Shown: positions 20,236 to 30,200 of the stretch, one piece after another
Layout of the letters: each line of letters opens with the position of its first letter
How positions within the stretch are numbered: position 1 is the stretch's first letter
Source: Mesostigma viride
Taxonomy: Eukaryota > Streptophyta > Mesostigmatophyceae > Mesostigmatales > Mesostigmataceae
Direction of reading: 5' to 3'
Length of the DNA: 64,000 nucleotides
Assembly: GCA_009746045.1 (NCBI GenBank)
Contig: RPFO01001857.1
Location: 62,001 to 126,000 of the forward strand
Position numbers and translations under genes: made by a program
Notes under the pieces: generated by a model
The model's database searches: none
What the model was told of the DNA's origin: nothing
Seen by the model: only the letters and a program-made list of their open reading frames with translations

Positions 20236-22945
20236 CTAATACGACATCTGGCTCTCGGTGATGACGGCGGCGGTTGCGGCCCCGATGGCGCCCATGCTGT
20301 TGCCGGAGGTCACGGTGTTCGGGGCGGGGTTGATCCCGACCCACCCGTTGCTGCCGCCCGACCCGCGCACCTTGACGAGTTGCAGCCCCTCGTTGTTGGC
20401 GATGCGGAACCCGTACGTGACGGTCTGGTCGGCGGCATACATCTCCTTCCAACCGTACAGCATGGTGTTGGCGTTGACGAGCGCCTGGCCGGAGACGAAG
20501 CGGACGTCATCGTACCACACGTCGCCGACGACGGCACCGTTCAACACCAGCTGCGGGTTGGATCCCAGCGAGCCGTTGGTCGAGGAGGCCACGAGGACGC
20601 CGTCCAGATAGAACTTGACCTCCGCCCCGCTCATGGTGATGCACAGAGTGAACGGCTCGGCGTGCACGGGGGTGGACATGACGATGGCGGCGTTGAGGCC
20701 GTCCGAGAAGGTCAGGAAGCCCCCGCTCGAGACCTGAACCTGCAGCCAGCCGTACCCGATCAGGTCGGTCAAGAGGGTCAGTGTGGACAGGTCGAACTGG
20801 GGGAGGACCTTGACGATCAGGGAGAAGGTGCCGGTGATGTTGGGGGACACGGTGTCGAACTGGGAGCCGGACTCCTTGAGCACGCCGGCGGCGACGGTGC
20901 CGGTGCCACTGAAGGTGGCGCTGCCGACGGTGCTGGCCTTGCCCGAGGAAAACTCCCACCGGAGCGCGTCGCTGCCACTGGCAAGAGAGGCGAGGTTGAC
21001 GTTGGTGGCGGGCGCCTCGCGGTCGGAGGCGGCGATGGTGCGAGATAGCAAGAGCTGCCCGCCCTCAAAGTGCCAGTAGGATCCAGTGTGGTCTCCCTTG
21101 TCCTGGGAGGTCTCGCCGGCGCCCATGTGCCATGTGAGGGCGCGGCTCGAGTAGGACGAGCTGCCGTCCACGTACAGACCGGCGCTGTCAGAGGCCGCGT
21201 TCGTCGAGGCCACGCCCTTGGTCACCTTGAAGTAGTCGACCGACCAGTTCTGGTTAGCCGTCTCGCTATAGCTGCCGATGCCGAGCGTGCTAGACAGGTT
21301 GCTGGTGAAAGAGTTGGTCACGACGGTCGTGGGGCTGCCGCCGAACGTGATGGGCACAGTGGCCCCTCCATCCTTGGAGTAGGTGAACGCGGCCGTGCAA
21401 ACCCCGCCAGAGTAGGACAGAGCCACCTTGACCAGGTAGGTGCCAGCGGCGTTCAAAAAGTTGACGTTGTCCGAGGTAACCACGGGCTGCGAGACGCCAG
21501 CGGAAATCCTGTCGAGACGCAGTGCGCCGCTCACGGCGGACAGACGCATCGCCGACTGAACCTGGTTGGCCGCGTCGCTGAAACTCTCGATACCGAAGAA
21601 CTGATACCTGCCGCCGTGCTGGTGGCCAGGCCGGCGGTAAGGGTCATCGGGAATTCCACGTTGACATTTTCCGTGGCCCAGTCGACGACGGTCTTTGGAA
21701 TGTTGGTATACGCTGAAGGGTAGTAGAAGAAAGCACGGGACGAGTTGGTGGTGCTGATGTTCAAGGCCCCTCCGCTGACAGACGCACCGGCGAATGCGCT
21801 GACGTTGATGTTGTACGCGGCCACGGCGTTGGCGCTGCTGGTGAACGGGAAGTCCATGATCGTGGCAGAGCCGGGCTGGTAGCTCAGCTTCACGGTCTTG
21901 TCCATGACCTCGAGGTTTCCGCTGGCGTTCGTGCTCTCGAGCACGCCCGCCACCTTCAGGTCCCCTCCCACGACCATGTTGCCGGTGCTGGTGATCGTAC
22001 TAGAGCCCGTCAGAGCCCCCGTGACCGCCACCGTGCCGCTCGCGCTGGTCAGCTCCAGATTGCCCGCCGAGGTGGTCACCTTGCCGCTGCCACCCGCCGT
22101 GCTGGTCAGGGTCAGGTCCTTCGCCACCGTCACGGTGCTCGCCGACGCCGCGCTAATGCTCGCGTTCGTCACTGTGAGACCGCCCACGTCCACCCGGTTG
22201 GCCGCCGCCCCCGCCGAGGTCAAGGACAGAGTCCCGCTGCTGGTGGTGATGTTCGCGGTCTTCACCTTCACGCTGTCGATCGCGACCGACCCGGTGCCGT
22301 TGGACGTGATCGAGAGATCCGCGTTGGCCACGTTGTTGCTGATGCCGGACGCCTTCACACGGACGTTGTCCATCAGGACGGCGCCGGCGCCGTTGGAGGC
22401 CATGGTCAGGTTTCCGTTGGCGGTGGAGGAGGACACGGAGGCGTCGGTGACGGTGACGCCGCCCAGCTTGAGCGCGGCCGTGGACGACCCGGCAGAGCTG
22501 ATCGCCAGGGTGCCGCTGGAGGTGGTGACCGCGTTGTCGGTGAACTTGACGCCCTCCACGAGGACGGACTTGGTCGCACCGCCGACGATGGACAGGTCGA
22601 CGTCGGAAGAGGGGGTCAGAGACGCGGCGGTCACCATCACGTCCGCGACCGCACCGACCCGGCATTGGACGAAAGGGACAGCGACCCGGTCGACGTGCTG
22701 ACGGTGTTGTCGTCGATCACGACGTTGTCGACCTGCATGGCGCCCTCGACGCTGGCCGTGCCGATGATCTGAAACTTCTTCACGGCGTCTGCGCCGAGAC
22801 CGAGATTCGGCTTGATGATGATGCTGTCCTGGGCCTTCACGATCAGGTCCTTGACGCTCGCCTGGGCGTCCAAATCGCCCATGAGAGCCGTGGTGTACAA
22901 TTTTCCGTAACGCACGACGGACAATTGGTCGAGAGAGGTGGCCAT
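20236..22945 (-). pseudogene. Fibre-like protein copy 3, two frameshifts
   Basis: Three frames give about 900 residues colinear with copy 2. The N-terminus MATSLDQLSVVRYGKLYTTA and SVKDLIVKAQDSIIIKPNLG anchor come first, then the solenoid array, a lectin-like region (AAFTYSKDGGATVPITFGG), GETSQDKGDHTGSYWHFEGG, a second jelly-roll-like region (EVKFYLDGVLVASS) and LYGWKEMYAADQTVTYGFR. Breaks lie near 22655 and 21600. It lacks the extra middle module of copy 2. A GTATAAT box precedes the start. The three copies are co-oriented with gaps of only 43-60 bp. Confidence 0.75.
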
Positions 22946-23003
22946 TTCTAGTGAGTGTATTATACCCTATCAGGAGAAAAAAAAACGCACACGTACGTAA
23001 CGG

Positions 23004-23825
23004 ATGTCGGCTCGTGTGCGGTGTTGCGCCCGGACCAAGGCCGGGACACGGTGCAAACGGAATTCCAAAGGCTCTCACATGTGCGTGACGCACCTCCGAC
23101 GCATGGCTGCCCCGGCCAAGCCCAAGGTGCGCATCGTGCGATACGTGCCCACGGTAGTCTACGTGGACCGACGCACGTACGACCTTCCCCGCCCTCCTCC
23201 TCCTCCTCCCCCGCGACGAAGGACGTCGCGACGGCGACGACATCCACGACGACGACGGGGACGTCGACGTCGACAAATGACGACGACGAAGACCCCGACC
23301 ACGGAACGAGCCAGGGTCGTCTCCGGAGGCGAAATAAACGTCGCGTCCGTTAGTACGATGGAAACCATCAAGGACAGCGACATCCACAGCTTCACGTTGC
23401 AGGGGCTCCGGCTGCAGTGCAAGGTCGTCAGTTGCTACGACGGCGACACGGCGCGCGTCGTGACGATGTTCCCCTGGTCCTCACAGCCTCAGAAGTTGAC
23501 GTTGCGCCTGGCCGGGATCAACGCGCCCGAGATCAATCCTCGCGTGCACGATCTGGACAGGGACGAGATCCGATATCGAGCGAAGATCTCCCGCAACGCG
23601 CTCATCCGTAAGGTGACGAACTGCGTCTTGCAACTCGGAGACGTGGACCTGTCCCAGACGGATTTGCAGAAGATCTTGGACACGAACACCAAACTGATCG
23701 ACGTGAGCATGGGCCGTTTCGACGCGTTCGGCCGCGTCCTCGCGACCGTCTACGCGGACGGGGTCGACGTCAACCACGAGATGGTCAAGGAGGGGTACGC
23801 GACGCCGTTCGGTTCGATCGCCTGA
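23004..23825 (+). CDS. Staphylococcal-nuclease-like protein with N-terminal Cys/His motif
   Basis: 273 residues. The N-terminus has CCARTKAGTRCKRNSKG then CVTH, a small zinc-binding motif that recurs in the gene at 47839-48546. A Pro run and Arg-rich linker follow. The second half is a thermonuclease (SNase/TNase) domain: VVSCYDGDTARVV with the metal-binding Asp, LRLAGINAPEI with the active-site Arg region, and GRFDAFGRVLATVYADGVDVN then MVKEGYA. Enzymes of this fold cleave DNA or RNA with calcium. It is transcribed away from the fibre genes, with a shared start region at 22946-23003. Confidence 0.85.
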   Translation: MSARVRCCARTKAGTRCKRNSKGSHMCVTHLRRMAAPAKPKVRIVRYVPTVVYVDRRTYDLPRPPPPPPPRRRTSRRRRHPRRRRGRRRRQMTTTKTPTTERARVVSGGEINVASVSTMETIKDSDIHSFTLQGLRLQCKVVSCYDGDTARVVTMFPWSSQPQKLTLRLAGINAPEINPRVHDLDRDEIRYRAKISRNALIRKVTNCVLQLGDVDLSQTDLQKILDTNTKLIDVSMGRFDAFGRVLATVYADGVDVNHEMVKEGYATPFGSIA

Positions 23826-23859
23826 TTTATTTTGTGGCGACACGGTGACAGGGTGAAAG

Positions 23860-24456
23860 ATGAGCGCGGCGTTGCTGCTCCTCCCGCTCGGCGTGGCACT
23901 CGGAGCCGGCGGATGGTACCTGTACAAGGTCGCGGAGGAGAGGGAGGCGGAGGTCGGCGAGTGCAAGGAGGCGAAGTGGAAGGAGCAGATCTGTCTCGGG
24001 TCTAGATGGTACGTCGGGGAGAGCGTGACGAAGGACAAGATTCCCGCGATCCCGAAAGAGGAGGCCGCCAAGGTGTTGACCAAACTCAACGGTGGTCCGT
24101 TTCAGCTGGCGTTCGAGTTCAAGGACGAGGAGCTGCCGAAATGGTACGTGTTGGAGAGCGACGGCGGCTTCATCATGGCGGAGGACGCGGCGCGCGCCGA
24201 GAAATCCGACGCGACGCCCGAAGCCAGAGAGAAGGAGGTCGTCACGGCGTTGGATGACGGGTACTTCTCGAAGAAGTGGCTCCAGGCGATCAAGCCCGAG
24301 AGCCGTTCCGGCCGTTTCGCGGACCGGTTCCCGACCCGGACGTTGAAACACACGGTGTTCGACGGCGGATCGTGGGGGATCACGGTCGTGAAGGAGGCGG
24401 ACGCGTCGACCAAGACATTTGCCTACGCGTTCTGGACCGCGCCGTCCGATCTGTGA
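23860..24456 (+). CDS. N-terminally membrane-anchored hypothetical protein
   Basis: 198 residues starting with a hydrophobic helix (AALLLLPLGVALGAGGWYLY) followed by a charged soluble domain with two repeated-looking beta segments (PKWYVLESDGGFIMAED, and HTVFDGGSWGITVVKE). It could be a signal anchor facing the virion lumen or exterior. No family is recognised. It starts 34 bp after the nuclease stop, suggesting a common transcription unit. Confidence 0.6.
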   Translation: MSAALLLLPLGVALGAGGWYLYKVAEEREAEVGECKEAKWKEQICLGSRWYVGESVTKDKIPAIPKEEAAKVLTKLNGGPFQLAFEFKDEELPKWYVLESDGGFIMAEDAARAEKSDATPEAREKEVVTALDDGYFSKKWLQAIKPESRSGRFADRFPTRTLKHTVFDGGSWGITVVKEADASTKTFAYAFWTAPSDL

Positions 24457-24533
24457 TCACTGGGACGACACGATCCGACACATTGGGAATGATAAAACGC
24501 GGAGCCGACACTCGACCGCACTCCGAGTGAGAC

Positions 24534-24896
24534 ATGGAGAGAATCTGCTTCCACCCCGACCCCTCCCCCGGGCGTGGTGGCGACGACTGCCCGGGAATCG
24601 GGGAGCTCGAGCTCATCGAGCACGCCGATTGTCTGAACCTCTGCGGCAACTGCTGCGAGCGGATGAACCGACTCTGTCGCCACTGTGGATACGTGATGGT
24701 CCGGAGAGTGAAGGAGGCCAGAAGGTTCGCGATCCAAAACGGTTACAACCGCTTGTCGGCCGAACGCGATCGAACCGACACGATCGGCAGAAACGACACG
24801 ATCACGAAGGACATAAAAGCCGCGAGCGACCCGGTCTTCCCCACTCTCACCTCCTCGAGCTCTCCTCCTCCCTTCGACCATGAACTGCCCCGATAA
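24534..24896 (+). CDS. Small Cys-rich zinc-finger-like protein
   Basis: 120 residues. The first half has an ordered set of Cys and His (CFHPD, CLNLCGNCC, LCRHCGYVM) consistent with one or two zinc sites and a RING-like spacing, though the first pair is irregular. The C-terminus is Ser/Pro-rich and disordered. The last 17 bases overlap the next gene. Confidence 0.55.
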   Translation: MERICFHPDPSPGRGGDDCPGIGELELIEHADCLNLCGNCCERMNRLCRHCGYVMVRRVKEARRFAIQNGYNRLSAERDRTDTIGRNDTITKDIKAASDPVFPTLTSSSSPPPFDHELPR

Positions 24897-25080
24897 GGCG
24901 CCCATCGTATCGTGCCGCGAGAATCGGCGCAGGAGAGCGCAAGAAGCCTTTTCGTCGCCCTACTTCCCTGTTTCGGAAGTGCGCGAACTCTTGGCGTCTG
25001 TTCCGCGGAACGACCCTACGCCGCTCCACCTAGACGAGTTCGAGCGACGATACAACGCCGCGAATCACGGTGGCGATTGA
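24880..25080 (+). CDS. Hypothetical 66-residue protein
   Basis: Starts MNCPDKAPIVSCRENRRRR inside the end of the preceding gene in another frame, an arrangement typical of compact viral operons. It is basic at the N-terminus and helical after residue 30. No family is recognised. The 139 bp after its stop hold only AT-rich sequence with AATAAA-like strings that may end transcripts from both sides. Confidence 0.45.
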   Translation: MNCPDKAPIVSCRENRRRRAQEAFSSPYFPVSEVRELLASVPRNDPTPLHLDEFERRYNAANHGGD

Positions 25081-25219
25081 CGCCCCGCGCGCGCAACAAT
25101 CGGCCTAATGAAACGGCCTAATAAATTGTCTATGTATGGACACGAAAACCGCACGCATGCATGGAAAGCGGAAACGAATGATTTATTACATCATAAATAA
25201 TAAAGGCTTCTTTCGCGGC

Positions 25220-25603
25220 TCAAATGGCACTTATGTAATTCATGACGAACACGGCGTCGTTGTGTATGGTGAGGTGGTATAGCAGCCTCTTGTTCGGCGC
25301 GGCCTTCATGTTCTTCAACATGTCCGATTCATCGCGGCCCACGCCGTACCGTTTGTCGTAGCACGGTCCACATACGAGGAGCCAAGGGGCGGGCGATTCG
25401 TCGAGCGGAATGGTTTCTTGCCACGCCCCGTGGAACTTCCACCCTTCCTTTAGCCCTTCGCGGCGGCAGAACACGCACGCCGAGACCCGTTGATCGTCGA
25501 GCGCATGGAGTTGCGCGATCCTCGTGAGACGTCGCTGTTTCTTGCGACGGGCGATCGCCAGCTCGATCTCTTTTTGGTAGATGTATTGGGGCACGCCGTT
25601 CAT
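25220..25603 (-). CDS. Zinc-ribbon-like hypothetical protein
   Basis: 127 residues from ATG 25603. A basic helical N-terminus (IARRKKQRRLTRIAQLHAL) is followed by CVFC and, about 40 residues later, CGPC, enough for one zinc ribbon. The C-terminus HNDAVFVMNYISAI looks folded. A (CT)n tract lies six bases upstream of the start. No family is recognised. Confidence 0.55.
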   Translation of the reverse strand: MNGVPQYIYQKEIELAIARRKKQRRLTRIAQLHALDDQRVSACVFCRREGLKEGWKFHGAWQETIPLDESPAPWLLVCGPCYDKRYGVGRDESDMLKNMKAAPNKRLLYHLTIHNDAVFVMNYISAI

Positions 25604-25609
25604 CCTCGA

Positions 25610-25632
25610 AGAGAGAGAGAGAGAGAGAGAGG
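25610..25632. repeat. (GA)n microsatellite in the leader of the gene starting at 25603
   Basis: About eleven GA units six bases from the ATG, read as (CT)n on the coding strand, as in the gene starting at 11366. Confidence 0.75.
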
Positions 25633-25633
25633 A

Positions 25634-25937
25634 TCAGGCCATCCAGTTCTGCACGCTTTTATTGCGAGGAGGGCGGAACCACATCCGCCATCCGACGGCC
25701 AGGAGGACGACGAGTAGGAAGAGGACGACACATCCGAGTCGGGTCGTCGTGTCGTTTGGATGACGTCATCTTCCAGTGGAACGTACCTATGAGGTTGTCG
25801 GAACGCAGTACGACGCGAGTCCCGTCGCACAACGTTCCTTCTAGAAGCACGTCGGGCCGGTCGGAATCGATCGCGGTCGACGCGACCCAGATGGACAGCA
25901 CGAGCAGGACCGCGAAGGATAGGTGCGGTAGAATCAT
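25634..25937 (-). pseudogene. Small type I membrane protein, one frameshift
   Basis: The upstream frame starts MILPHLSFAVLLVLSIWVAS, a good signal peptide, followed by a short ectodomain with one Cys (GTLCDGTRVVLRSD). In the frame one base away the sequence continues with a strong membrane helix (GCVVLFLLVVLLAVGW) and a short basic tail ending NWMA at 25634. The shift lies near 25750 in a repetitive ACGACACGACGACC string. Joined length is about 100 residues. No family is recognised. Confidence 0.5.
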
Positions 25938-25953
25938 CGATCCTTATACTCCC

Positions 25954-26193
25954 TTACGGCGATAATCGCCCGGTCGCTCCCATTCGCACGCAAAACTTGC
26001 GGTTCCACCCCATGGCCTCGAACAAGACGTGGAGCAGGGCCGCAGAAACCGCCACTTGCAGGAAGACGCCGTTCTCCTTGGCCGCGGACTCCTCGTCGTG
26101 TTTCTTGTGAAGATGTCGCGCGAGGGCCATGACTCCCGTCATCGCCGCCGACACCACGAGCGCTTCCACGAGCACGACACCGAAGCGAGACAT
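25954..26193 (-). CDS. Small two-helix membrane protein
   Basis: 79 residues with hydrophobic helices at about 5-25 (VVLVEALVVSAAMTGVMALA) and 44-60 (VFLQVAVSAALLHVLFEA), separated by a charged HKKHDEESAAKEN loop. It is likely an integral membrane component. The start lies 24 bp from the divergent gene at 26218. Confidence 0.55.
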   Translation of the reverse strand: MSRFGVVLVEALVVSAAMTGVMALARHLHKKHDEESAAKENGVFLQVAVSAALLHVLFEAMGWNRKFCVRMGATGRLSP

Positions 26194-26217
26194 ATTGTAT
26201 CATTAGGAAGCGATAAA

Positions 26218-26771
26218 ATGGCCGAGACGATCCAACAGTGGGAACTGGACGTCCTTGCCGCGTGTCTCTCGTCCGAGCACGACATTTCCCGCCGGATCCT
26301 GTGCGTCATAGGATCAACTGACGCCACGTTCGGGTCGGCGGTCGTGCACGACCCTGTCTCCGCGCTCGTGGACGTCCGTGAGGCGCGGGAATGGACGACC
26401 GGACTCGGACAACTGTTGAAAGACGCGTGCAGGTTCCAGCGGTACCGCAAGTACCTGTTCCTGTTCCGCCGCGACGGGGAGAGGTCGATCCAAGTACCAT
26501 CCGGTCCGTCCGCGCGTGTTGCGCGGGGTTCGACGTGGAGACGTTCGACATCATGGAAGACCTGTGGAGTCCGTACGGCAGCGCGGCGTACACAACGCCG
26601 CCGTTCGTCGCTCACATGCGATCTCTGTTACGCCTAAAACTGCACGAGGAGACGGACGCGTACGACGCCGAGGTCACGCCAAGCCGTACATTCGCGCGGC
26701 CGCCAGATCGGCGGTCGACAAGCGCGGGACGCAGAGACGGGCCAGCGATGGGACGGGCCTCGCTGTCCTAG
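26218..26771 (+). pseudogene. Stand-alone homologue of the KilA-N C-terminal nuclease-like domain, frameshifted
   Basis: The first frame contains ALVDVREAREWTTGLGQLL followed by YRKYLFLFRRD. This parallels the IVEVKDVKDWMKGIGQLF and YKKRLLIFRTD of the KilA-N protein at 51240-52012. The second frame (after about 26495) continues with CCAGFDVETFDIMEDL, matching CEGCGIELAMYEDL there. The homology therefore places the frameshift near 26490-26510. The fold is probably PD-(D/E)XK-like, but the E-x-K of the KilA copy is D-x-R here, so catalysis may be lost. The 3' end overlaps the convergent gene by about 98 bp and its true stop is uncertain. Confidence 0.55.
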
Positions 26772-27177
26772 CGGCGACGACGGCTTCGGCGCATTGGTCG
26801 GCGACGGTCGCTCGCGTCGCGAGCCTTTGGGACTCCCAGAACCGCCAAAAGGACGCCACGGCGCAGATGTCGTCTGTGACGGCGTTGTAGTTGTCGCGGG
26901 AGTGGTACCTCCTCAAAATCTCATCGAACCCGTCCTCGAAGGACGCGGTCGCGATGAGAGCTCGCGTCACATACGTCACGAGGTCAACGGGCGTCGAGCA
27001 CGTGCGGCAGAGATACTTGAGCATCAGATCGGCGCCGTCCAGAGGCGAGACGCCGACCCGATCGCACGCGAGCGCGAAGTCCGGGACCCCTCTCTCTCGG
27101 ACTCTGGACACGTGGCGGAAACGAGGGCGACAAGACGCGCAGACGGAGCGACGGATACAGGACCCGTCACATGTCAT
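26674..27177 (-). CDS. Cys-rich hypothetical protein
   Basis: 167 residues from the ATG at 27177 (MTCDGSCIRRSVCASCRPRF). The N-terminus has CDGSC and CASC pairs, with YLCRTC about 60 residues later, compatible with zinc binding. The remainder is helical. Upstream in-frame sequence to 27249 is possible but lacks conserved features. No family is recognised. Confidence 0.5.
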   Translation of the reverse strand: MTCDGSCIRRSVCASCRPRFRHVSRVRERGVPDFALACDRVGVSPLDGADLMLKYLCRTCSTPVDLVTYVTRALIATASFEDGFDEILRRYHSRDNYNAVTDDICAVASFWRFWESQRLATRATVADQCAEAVVAARTARPVPSLARLCVPRLSTADLAAARMYGLA

Positions 27178-27254
27178 ATCGGGCTCCTCGCGAGAAGCGC
27201 GGATGTTCGCGCGGATAAAAAGAACGAACCGTATAGTAATACCCCTCACGCATT

Positions 27255-30200
27255 ATGATGCACACCTGGTTCCGACCCTCGGACGACTTCCTCGTCGGAG
27301 GGGTCGTCAACGGGGTGCGCGCTTATGACCCTTGGCACCGTCCGTCCGATCTGGACATGATCAAGAGCGAGGAGGTCGACGTCGCGGATTCCGATGACGA
27401 CGCGCACAAGTCCGTCGTGGCCGGAATGACCGCGACCCCCTCGCGCGACAAACTAACCGAAGAAGAACGTGTCAAAATCGCGATCGCAGCCGCGACCGTG
27501 GAGTACAAGAAACAGCTCGACGACATGGAGCGAAAATATCGCGTTAAATTGAGCGAACTGGAAACTAATCAGCGTACGAAATTAGAGGGAGATGTCAGCG
27601 CTGAGCGAGAAAGAGTCACGAATAAATTCAAAGAAGAAAAGGAGCGATTGTTGAATGAGTTCAAACAGCGATTAGACGAGACCAGGACCGAATCCGCACG
27701 AACCGCTGAAGAACTGAATCGTTTGAAAGAGAGTAACAAAGAGTTTTATCAGCGCGTTCGTTCGGATATGGAGTCAAAAACCGCCGAAATCGCGCGTCTC
27801 AACGATGCCATGTCATCGCTCAACACGGAGAAGACATCTCTCGAGAACCACATTGCCGAACTGGAGTTGCAAGCGGCCAACGGATGGAAAACCGCGTCGG
27901 AAGCGAGGACCGAGAGGGATGCGTTACAAAAACAGTTGAAAGACGTCAATAATCGTCTAAGCAAGGAAACGGCGAGTGGCCAGCGACTCCGAGAAGAACT
28001 AGAGACGACGCAACGAGCAGGGGAGGATTTGGTTAATTCGCTCAAAAGAGAACTCGCGGACGCCCAGGACGCCGCACAAACTGCTTACAATCGAGATATA
28101 GGACGTCTATTGAAGGAGCTGACAACATTGCATGTCAAAAAAACGAATTCGGAAGAGGGTGCCAAAGCAACTATCAACAACATGATCAAGGAAAAGGAAG
28201 AAGAGATCGCAGAGCTCAACGCCGCACACGAGCGCATATTGGGAGAACAGCAAACTCGTTACGAAACAACCATCCGTCAAATCGAGGAGAGGAACCGCGA
28301 GGCGTCGGACCAGGCGGCCGCGTTGGAGACCGAGCTGCGAGATGAGATTGGTAGGCTTGGGGAGTCAAGCCATAGCATGCAACATACCATAGAAACCATG
28401 ATAGAACGACACGCGAAAGAAACAACGATAACAACGAGTGAGATCAACCGTCTCAAGGATAAGTTAACTACGATCGAAGCGGAGAAGCAATCACTTAAAG
28501 AACATATCGACCAAATGAATGACCAATCATTGTCGAACGCATATGACGGAAGTGAAATGGAACGCACGCTTGCCGTTCTGAGAGGAAAGATCGCTGAATC
28601 CGATAAACACCGAGAATTGTTATATAAGAACGAACAGGCGTTATTGTCGCAGACAGCAGAGTTACAGGAGAAATTGAGCGAGGTTAAGAGCGAACTCGAA
28701 GCCCGCGTGTCCGCACACAAAGCGGAGGTGAGGAGCGTACTCGATAGTCAAACGCTAACACTTCAACAAAAGGAGAAGGAGATGGAACGTTTACGCGAAG
28801 ACAAGGATGCGCTGTCACGACAGCACGCGGACGTGACCAGTGAATTGGAGAAGGCCCGCGCAGAGTATAACGATCTCCGATCGGAACTGGGCGCGTCTCG
28901 AGAAGAACACGCGGCCGAGTTGAAAAGAGTCCGAGAGGAGGCAGAGGAACAAACGCGCACGGCGAATGGCGCGCTCGAAACTCTTCAACAGAAACACGAT
29001 ATGCTTTCGAGCGTTAAAGAAGGTTTGGAATCAGAATTGGGGCAGCTTCAACGACAATTGGAAACGTCTAGCGCCGAGACGGCCACTAGAATCGCGGAAA
29101 AGATCCAGGACGTAGAAGAAGCCAAAAACATTATACAGACAAGAGATAGGCAACTCGATGAACAAGGTCGTCTGCTGCGAGAAGCGATGGAGAGACAACG
29201 TCAGAGCGACGATACCATAGTTCGCATACAAAACGAAAAGCAGGCGATGGAAGCTAAGGAGGAGGACATGATCAAGAAGAACAATGAACTCAATAAACAG
29301 ACCGAAGATTTGACAAGGAAAATCAAGGATAACAAAAATAAAATGGATGGGGTCAAGAAACGCATGAGAGAACTTCTACAAACAAGAAATGACGAATCGT
29401 CCACGCGGATAACCAAGATAAGCCAGGAAAAGCAACAAATCGAGCAGGAATATAATACATTGAAGGAGCTACACGAAAAACTACGGGGACAAAACGATAA
29501 TCTTCAAACGCAGCTACAGAAAGCCGGAAAGGAACAAGACACGTTACTACGCGACCTCGAAAAGTATAAGATCGCGGCTCATGCGATAATCGAAGCCGAG
29601 TCCCAAGAACTCGATACTTCGCGGGATAGAATCAAGGCACTCGAAAGGGGTTTGGAAACCGCGCGAAAGGTATTCGACGACTTTTCCATCCCTCGCGTCG
29701 ACGACCTCATCGAAGTGAACGATATTATCAGGAGTTGGGAATATGTAGTGAGGAGCGGTCACAATGACACAACCGACGTATTAGATAGGTTAAAAGAGTT
29801 GCAAGAGACACTGACTAACCAGATTAGAGACTCCATGCGCGGTTATTTCAAACCCGATAGGAAGTCACAAAAGGACAAAACAAAACAAAAAACCTTGATC
29901 AATCGAGGGATCAAGGCGCTAGCTATCATTGCGCCATTGCTGTTACAAGCGGCGGCTTCGAGCATGGGCATGGGAGGTTCAGCACCTGCGGTGGCTAGCA
30001 CTTTCACGGGGCTCCAAAACGCCGCGACGTCCGTTTTAGGGAATTTGAGCCCCACACCTAACTACGCCCCTGGCGCGCATCAACATCCCGTGACAGGACC
30101 TCCGGCTCGTCTGCAAGACGATAAAGGAAAAGCGGTCATGCAACCCGTACAAGACCCCCCGCCTCAATCGTACAATCCGTTTTTTACCCAACTCGCGATC

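Noticed and set aside
22955-23353. Alternative Thr/Asp-rich frame over the nuclease N-terminus
   Set aside because: The nuclease frame is continuous from the Cys/His motif through the catalytic domain; the alternative frame lacks a domain and ends early, though a local frameshift in the Arg-rich linker cannot be excluded.
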